Shown: one piece after another, positions 5,066 to 8,481 of the stretch
How positions within the stretch are numbered: position 1 is the stretch's first letter
Layout of the letters: each line of letters starts with the position of its first letter
Assembly: GCA_028712015.1 (NCBI GenBank)
Contig: JAQTRB010000052.1
Location: 1 to 8,481, forward strand
DNA from: Syntrophales bacterium
Lineage (GTDB): Bacteria > Desulfobacterota > Syntrophia > Syntrophales > UBA5619
Length of the DNA: 8,481 bases
Reading direction: 5' to 3'
Made by a program: the position numbers and the translations under genes
Notes under the pieces: generated by a model
What the model saw: only the letters and a program-made list of their open reading frames with translations
What the model was told of the DNA's origin: nothing
Database searches by the model: none

Positions 5066-6475
5066 ATGACCGACGGACCGCCTGCGGCCGCTTGCGAATC
5101 CTTGAATCCGGAAATGGTTTCCAATCGCGTGATCGTCGTCGGCGCCGGCGCGGGCGGGATGATGGCCGCCGGGCGGGCCGCGGAAAGAGGCGCCAAGGTT
5201 CTCCTCCTTGAAAAGACGGACGGTCCCGGAAAAAAGATCCTCGTCAGCGGAAAGAGCCGATGCAACCTGACGAACGCGTGCGACCGTGAACAGTTTCTCT
5301 CCATGTACGGGCCGAACGGCCGCTTCCTGCACGGCGCCTTTCATCGGTTCTTCCGGGATGATCTGATCGCCTTTCTGAAAACGTACGGTGTGGAGACCAA
5401 GACCGAACGCGGCGGGCGGGTCTTTCCCGTTTCCGATAATGCGGCGGACGTCGTGGAGGCGTTCCGGCGGCATCTTCTGGGTAATGGCGTGGAGATCCGC
5501 ACCGGCGTCTCCGTAAGCGGGGTGGCCGTCCGCGACGGCCGCGTCGAGGGGGTGCGCACGCCGGAGGGGTTTATTCCCGCCCGGGCCGTTGTTTTGGCGA
5601 CCGGCGGCGCCACCTGGCCGGCGACCGGCTCCTCCGGAGACGGTTACCGGATGGCGGCCCGGCTCGGCCACACCGTAACGAAGCTCCGACCCGCCCTCGT
5701 TCCGCTGGTGGTCAAGGAGATCGCGCGGGCGAAGTCGATGCAGGGGGTCAGCCTCAAAAACGTGCGGCTCACCGCCTTTCGCGGTCCGGCGGAGCGGATC
5801 GATCCCGCCCGGACTCCCCTCAAGGATATCGGCCGGGGACTGCGGCAACGACGGAAGAAGGGCCCGGTCATCGAGAGCCGGATGGGGGAGATGCTCTTCA
5901 CCCATTTCGGAATCGGCGGCCCGATCACTTTGCTGATGAGCCTTTCCGTCGTGGAGGCGCTTGAGGAAGGCCCGGTCAGCGTTGCCATCGATCTGAAACC
6001 GGCCCTCACGGAGGAAATCCTTCGCGCCCGTCTCCAGCGGGATTTCGATCAGTTCGGCAAAAGGGGCCTCCGCAACCTTCTGGCCGGGCTTCTCCCCCGC
6101 AAGATGGTCGAACCCTGCATCGAGATGACCGGCATCCCCGCGGATCGCCCGGGTCATCAAATCGGCGCCGGGGAGCGGGAGAGGCTCCTCGGTTTTCTGA
6201 AGGCGCTCCGATTCAACATTCGGGGCCCCCTGCCGATGACCGCGGCGATTGTTACGGCGGGTGGTGTTTCGCTCAAGGAGATCGATCCCAAAACGATGGG
6301 ATCGCGCCTCGTTCCCGGACTCTATTTCTGCGGAGAGGTGATGGACATCGACGCCGACACCGGAGGCTACAACCTCCAGGCGGCCTTCTCCACCGGCTAT
6401 GTCGCCGGCGAGGCGGCCTCGGCCTTTCAGCCGTCTCTCGAAGACGGATCGGAAAAGAGGCGCAAAATACGGTAA
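5066..6475 (+). CDS. FAD-dependent oxidoreductase, HI0933/YhiN/BaiN family
   Basis: A 469-residue flavoprotein. The start ATG 5066 has AGGAGG (5052-5057) eight bases upstream; the frame is open back to GTG 4946 but without such a site. Residues 22-50 form the FAD-binding Rossmann fold (RVIVVGAGAGGMMAA...VLLLEK). The family signature follows: KKILVSGKSRCNLTN (56-70, usually SGxGRCN, here Ser for Gly), then LATGGATWPATGSSGDGY (177-194), LFTHFGIGGP (277-286), and the C-terminal GGVSLKEIDP...GLYFCGEVMDIDADTGGYNLQ (399-438), which contacts FAD. Length exceeds the usual ~400 because of an N-terminal extension and an insert around 240-270. Databases often label this family BaiN (bile-acid metabolism). 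E. coli YhiN has, as I recall, been linked to dihydrouridine formation in 23S rRNA (RdsA), a likelier kind of role here than bile acids. The exact substrate is not assigned. Confidence 0.92.
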   Translation: MTDGPPAAACESLNPEMVSNRVIVVGAGAGGMMAAGRAAERGAKVLLLEKTDGPGKKILVSGKSRCNLTNACDREQFLSMYGPNGRFLHGAFHRFFRDDLIAFLKTYGVETKTERGGRVFPVSDNAADVVEAFRRHLLGNGVEIRTGVSVSGVAVRDGRVEGVRTPEGFIPARAVVLATGGATWPATGSSGDGYRMAARLGHTVTKLRPALVPLVVKEIARAKSMQGVSLKNVRLTAFRGPAERIDPARTPLKDIGRGLRQRRKKGPVIESRMGEMLFTHFGIGGPITLLMSLSVVEALEEGPVSVAIDLKPALTEEILRARLQRDFDQFGKRGLRNLLAGLLPRKMVEPCIEMTGIPADRPGHQIGAGERERLLGFLKALRFNIRGPLPMTAAIVTAGGVSLKEIDPKTMGSRLVPGLYFCGEVMDIDADTGGYNLQAAFSTGYVAGEAASAFQPSLEDGSEKRRKIR

Positions 6476-6519
6476 ACGGTCGTAGCAAAAATTCATTGCT
6501 GAAAAATAGAGGAGGAACC

Positions 6520-8310
6520 ATGGGATCACTGGACAGGCCGGACAATCTGGTCGAATTTCTGGAGAACAGCGTGGCGAGGCGTCCGGACCGCCCGCTGTTC
6601 GGAACGAAAAACGCGCGGGGTGCATACGAATGGCTGACCTACGCGCAGATCGGCCGCAGGGTGGACGATCTGCGCGCCGGTCTGGCGGGCCTGGGGGTCG
6701 GCCGGGGCGACGCGGTCGGGATCATCGCGAACAACCGGTCGGAATGGGCGATCGCCGCCTATGCGACCTACGGTCTGGGCGGCCGTTTCGTGCCGATGTA
6801 CGAATCGGAACTTCCCCGGATCTGGGAATATATCGTTGCCGACAGCGCGGTCAAGGTTCTGTTCGTATCCAAGCCGGAGATCCTGGAAAAGGTGAGGGAT
6901 TTTCCGCAGAAGATCCCGCGCTTGGCGCATCTCGTCCTGGTCGAGGGGGAGGGGCCGGGGAGCATGACGGCCTTGGAAGAGGCGGGCCGGGCTCGTCCGG
7001 TGAAGGCCATCCGTCCGGATTCCAACGAGATCGCCGGCCTGATCTACACCTCGGGGACCACCGGCGAGCCCAAGGGGGTTCTCCTCTCGCACGGAAACTG
7101 CACGAGCAATTCCATGGCGGGGGTCAGCATGTATCCCGAGCTCACGGCGGAGGACGTGAGCCTTTCCATCCTTCCTTGGGCCCACTCCTATGGACAGACG
7201 GCGGAGCTCAACGCCATGATCTATCTCGGCGGGTCGATCGGTTTTATCGAAAATGTCAAAACGGTCGTCCAGGATATGGCCCTGGTTCGGCCCACCTGGC
7301 TGATCGCCGTCCCGCGCGTTTTCAACCGGATTTACAACGGCCTCTGGGAGAAGATGAACACGGAAGGGGGGCTTGCCCGGAAGCTCTTCGTCATGGGGAT
7401 CGAGGCGGGGAAGCGGCGGCGCGAACTGAAGGCCGTCGGCCGGAGCGATCTCTTCAATGAACTGAAATTCAAGATCGCCGACAAGATCGTCTTTGCGAAG
7501 ATCCGGCAGAAGATGGGCGGGCGGCTCAAGGGGGCGATGAGCGGGAGCGCCGCGATGAACGTGGAGATCGCCCATTTCTTCTTCGACGTCGGGATTCCGA
7601 TCTACGACTGCTACGGGATGACCGAGGCCTCGCCCGCGATCGCGATGAACGCCTCCTTCGCCTACCGCCTGGGCAGCGTGGGCCGGGCCATCGAAAACGT
7701 GCGGATCGTGATCGATACCTCGGTGGTCGAGGAAGGGGCGACGGATGGGGAGATCGTCGTCTACGGTCCGAACGTGATGAAAGGGTACCACAACAAACCC
7801 GACAAGACCCGGGAGGTGATGACGCCGGACGGCGGCGTCCGGACGGGGGACCGGGGGCGCCTCGACGCGGACGGCTATCTCTACATCACCGGCCGAATCA
7901 AGGAACAGTTCAAGCTGGAGAACGGCAAGTTCGTCTTTCCCGCCGCGCTGGAGGAGGAGATCTCGCTCTCGCGCTGGGTGCAAAACGTTCTGATCTTCGG
8001 CGAGAACCGTCCCTTCACGATCGCGCTGGTCGTTCCCGACTTCCTGATGGTCGAACGGTACGCGGAAAAGCAGGGAATCTCCGGCGACATCCGGCAGCTC
8101 GTCGGGAACGAACAAATCCAGGCGATGATCACCGGGGAGATCCTGAAGGTCTTGCAGGGACGCTTCGGCGGATACGAAATCCCGAAGAAGTTCCTCTATC
8201 TGACGGAGGGATTTACCTCAGAGAACGGGATGCTGACCCAGACGATGAAACTCAAACGTCGCGTGGTTCTGGATAAGTACATGGATCGAATCGAGGCGCT
8301 CTACGCCTGA
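6520..8310 (+). CDS. AMP-forming long-chain acyl-CoA synthetase (FAA1/COG1022 type)
   Basis: A 596-residue cytosolic ligase that activates a fatty or other carboxylic acid to acyl-AMP and then acyl-CoA. ATG 6520 is preceded by GAGGAGG at short spacing, and an upstream in-frame TTG (6496) has no site of its own. Motifs: the ATP-binding loop YTSGTTGEPKGV (176-187), LPWAHSYGQ (218-226), a gate-region segment RPTWLIAVPRVFNRI (257-271), MSGSAAM (340-346), the adenylate motif YGMTEASPA (365-373), TGDRGRLDADGYLYITGR (442-459) with the hinge at RIKEQFKLENGKFVFP (459-474), and the C-terminal catalytic Lys region GMLTQTMKLKRR (570-581). KEQFKLENGKFV is typical of long-chain types such as COG1022. It follows the flavoprotein gene after 44 bases with no clear terminator, so co-transcription is likely. 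Chain-length preference cannot be read from the sequence. Confidence 0.95.
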   Translation: MGSLDRPDNLVEFLENSVARRPDRPLFGTKNARGAYEWLTYAQIGRRVDDLRAGLAGLGVGRGDAVGIIANNRSEWAIAAYATYGLGGRFVPMYESELPRIWEYIVADSAVKVLFVSKPEILEKVRDFPQKIPRLAHLVLVEGEGPGSMTALEEAGRARPVKAIRPDSNEIAGLIYTSGTTGEPKGVLLSHGNCTSNSMAGVSMYPELTAEDVSLSILPWAHSYGQTAELNAMIYLGGSIGFIENVKTVVQDMALVRPTWLIAVPRVFNRIYNGLWEKMNTEGGLARKLFVMGIEAGKRRRELKAVGRSDLFNELKFKIADKIVFAKIRQKMGGRLKGAMSGSAAMNVEIAHFFFDVGIPIYDCYGMTEASPAIAMNASFAYRLGSVGRAIENVRIVIDTSVVEEGATDGEIVVYGPNVMKGYHNKPDKTREVMTPDGGVRTGDRGRLDADGYLYITGRIKEQFKLENGKFVFPAALEEEISLSRWVQNVLIFGENRPFTIALVVPDFLMVERYAEKQGISGDIRQLVGNEQIQAMITGEILKVLQGRFGGYEIPKKFLYLTEGFTSENGMLTQTMKLKRRVVLDKYMDRIEALYA

Positions 8311-8348
8311 CGAACGAACACGATTCCGGCCCGATCGAGGATATTCAC

Positions 8349-8481
8349 ATGCCCGTTCTTCAAGAAGTGATCGACCTTGTTTCGCGTTTTGAAGAAGACC
8401 GCGCGGCGTACAACTCGAGCGCATACAACGAGGCTCAGCTCCGCCGTGAGTTCATCGATCCGTTGTTCAAGGCCCTCGGCC
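8349..8481 (+). CDS. N-terminus of a probable type IIG (Eco57I-like) restriction-modification enzyme, cut by window end
   Basis: An open frame from ATG 8349 runs off the right edge after 44 codons. The product begins MPVLQEVIDLVSRFEEDR and continues with YNEAQLRREFIDPLFKALG. The latter closely matches the start of large fused restriction-methylation proteins (type IIG, Eco57I-like), in which an N-terminal nuclease domain precedes an N6-adenine methyltransferase and a target-recognition domain. A GAGG lies nine bases before the ATG. Only 38 bases separate it from the acyl-CoA synthetase stop, and no terminator is seen in the gap. The catalytic residues lie outside the window, so activity cannot be judged. 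The family call rests on one well-conserved stretch and is moderately sure. Confidence 0.72.
   Translation, partial: MPVLQEVIDLVSRFEEDRAAYNSSAYNEAQLRREFIDPLFKALG

Noticed and set aside
6483..6500. A short stem AGCAA/TTGCT between the flavoprotein and acyl-CoA synthetase genes
   Set aside because: Only five AT-rich pairs and no T-run on the plus strand; not a credible terminator.
4805..6625. A 606-codon open frame on the minus strand opposite the flavoprotein gene
   Set aside because: It is antisense to a gene with complete FAD-family motifs. Its product is Arg/Gly/Pro-rich without recognisable domains, as expected for the reverse frame of GC-rich coding DNA.
6526..8115. A 529-codon open frame on the minus strand opposite the acyl-CoA synthetase
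   Set aside because: It is the mirror of a clear adenylate-forming enzyme, rich in His/Asp/Arg, with no motif and no ribosome site.

Overview
The window looks like chromosomal DNA from a GC-rich Gram-negative bacterium, most likely a Desulfobacterota/'Deltaproteobacteria' member, perhaps a Syntrophales-like anaerobe. This is an inference from the gene mix: a sigma-54 activator, a DUF116 iron-sulfur-type protein, a COG1022-type acyl-CoA synthetase, and small exported Lys/Ala/Pro-rich proteins. No rRNA, tRNA, insertion sequence or CRISPR array was found. All genes look intact except the two cut by the window edges.

Layout. (1) 1-459 (+): C-terminal part of a sigma-54-dependent activator (end of the AAA+ domain plus a Fis-type helix-turn-helix). 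(2) 431-1975 (-): a complete membrane sensor histidine kinase that converges on the activator, with a 29-bp tail-to-tail overlap. (3) 2090-3016 (-): a two-gene unit for small exported proteins (130 aa, then 97 aa). It is preceded by a near-perfect -24/-12 sigma-54 promoter (2999-3016) and closed by a textbook intrinsic terminator (2090-2124). About 130-150 nt upstream of the predicted transcription start is a perfect inverted repeat (3121-3139), where an enhancer site for a sigma-54 activator would be expected. (4) 3253-4185 (-): a diacylglycerol/sphingosine-kinase-family lipid kinase, most likely starting at TTG behind a strong Shine-Dalgarno site. (5) 4288-4944 (+): a DUF116 cysteine-rich protein, divergent from the kinase. 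(6) 5066-6475 (+): a HI0933/YhiN/BaiN-family flavoprotein. (7) 6520-8310 (+): an AMP-forming long-chain acyl-CoA synthetase. (8) 8349-8481 (+): the first 44 codons of what looks like a type IIG (Eco57I-like) restriction-modification enzyme, running off the right edge.

The most interesting reading is regulatory. A sigma-54 activator, a membrane histidine kinase with an extracytoplasmic sensor region, and a sigma-54 promoter driving two small envelope proteins lie within about 3 kb. This resembles in logic (not demonstrably in homology) systems such as ZraSR/ZraP, where an envelope signal switches on a periplasmic protein through a sigma-54 response regulator. That these parts work together is inferred from proximity and promoter type. 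The remaining genes (lipid kinase, DUF116, flavoprotein, acyl-CoA ligase) look like ordinary lipid and redox metabolism. The restriction-modification start at the right edge may mark the beginning of a defence locus outside the window.
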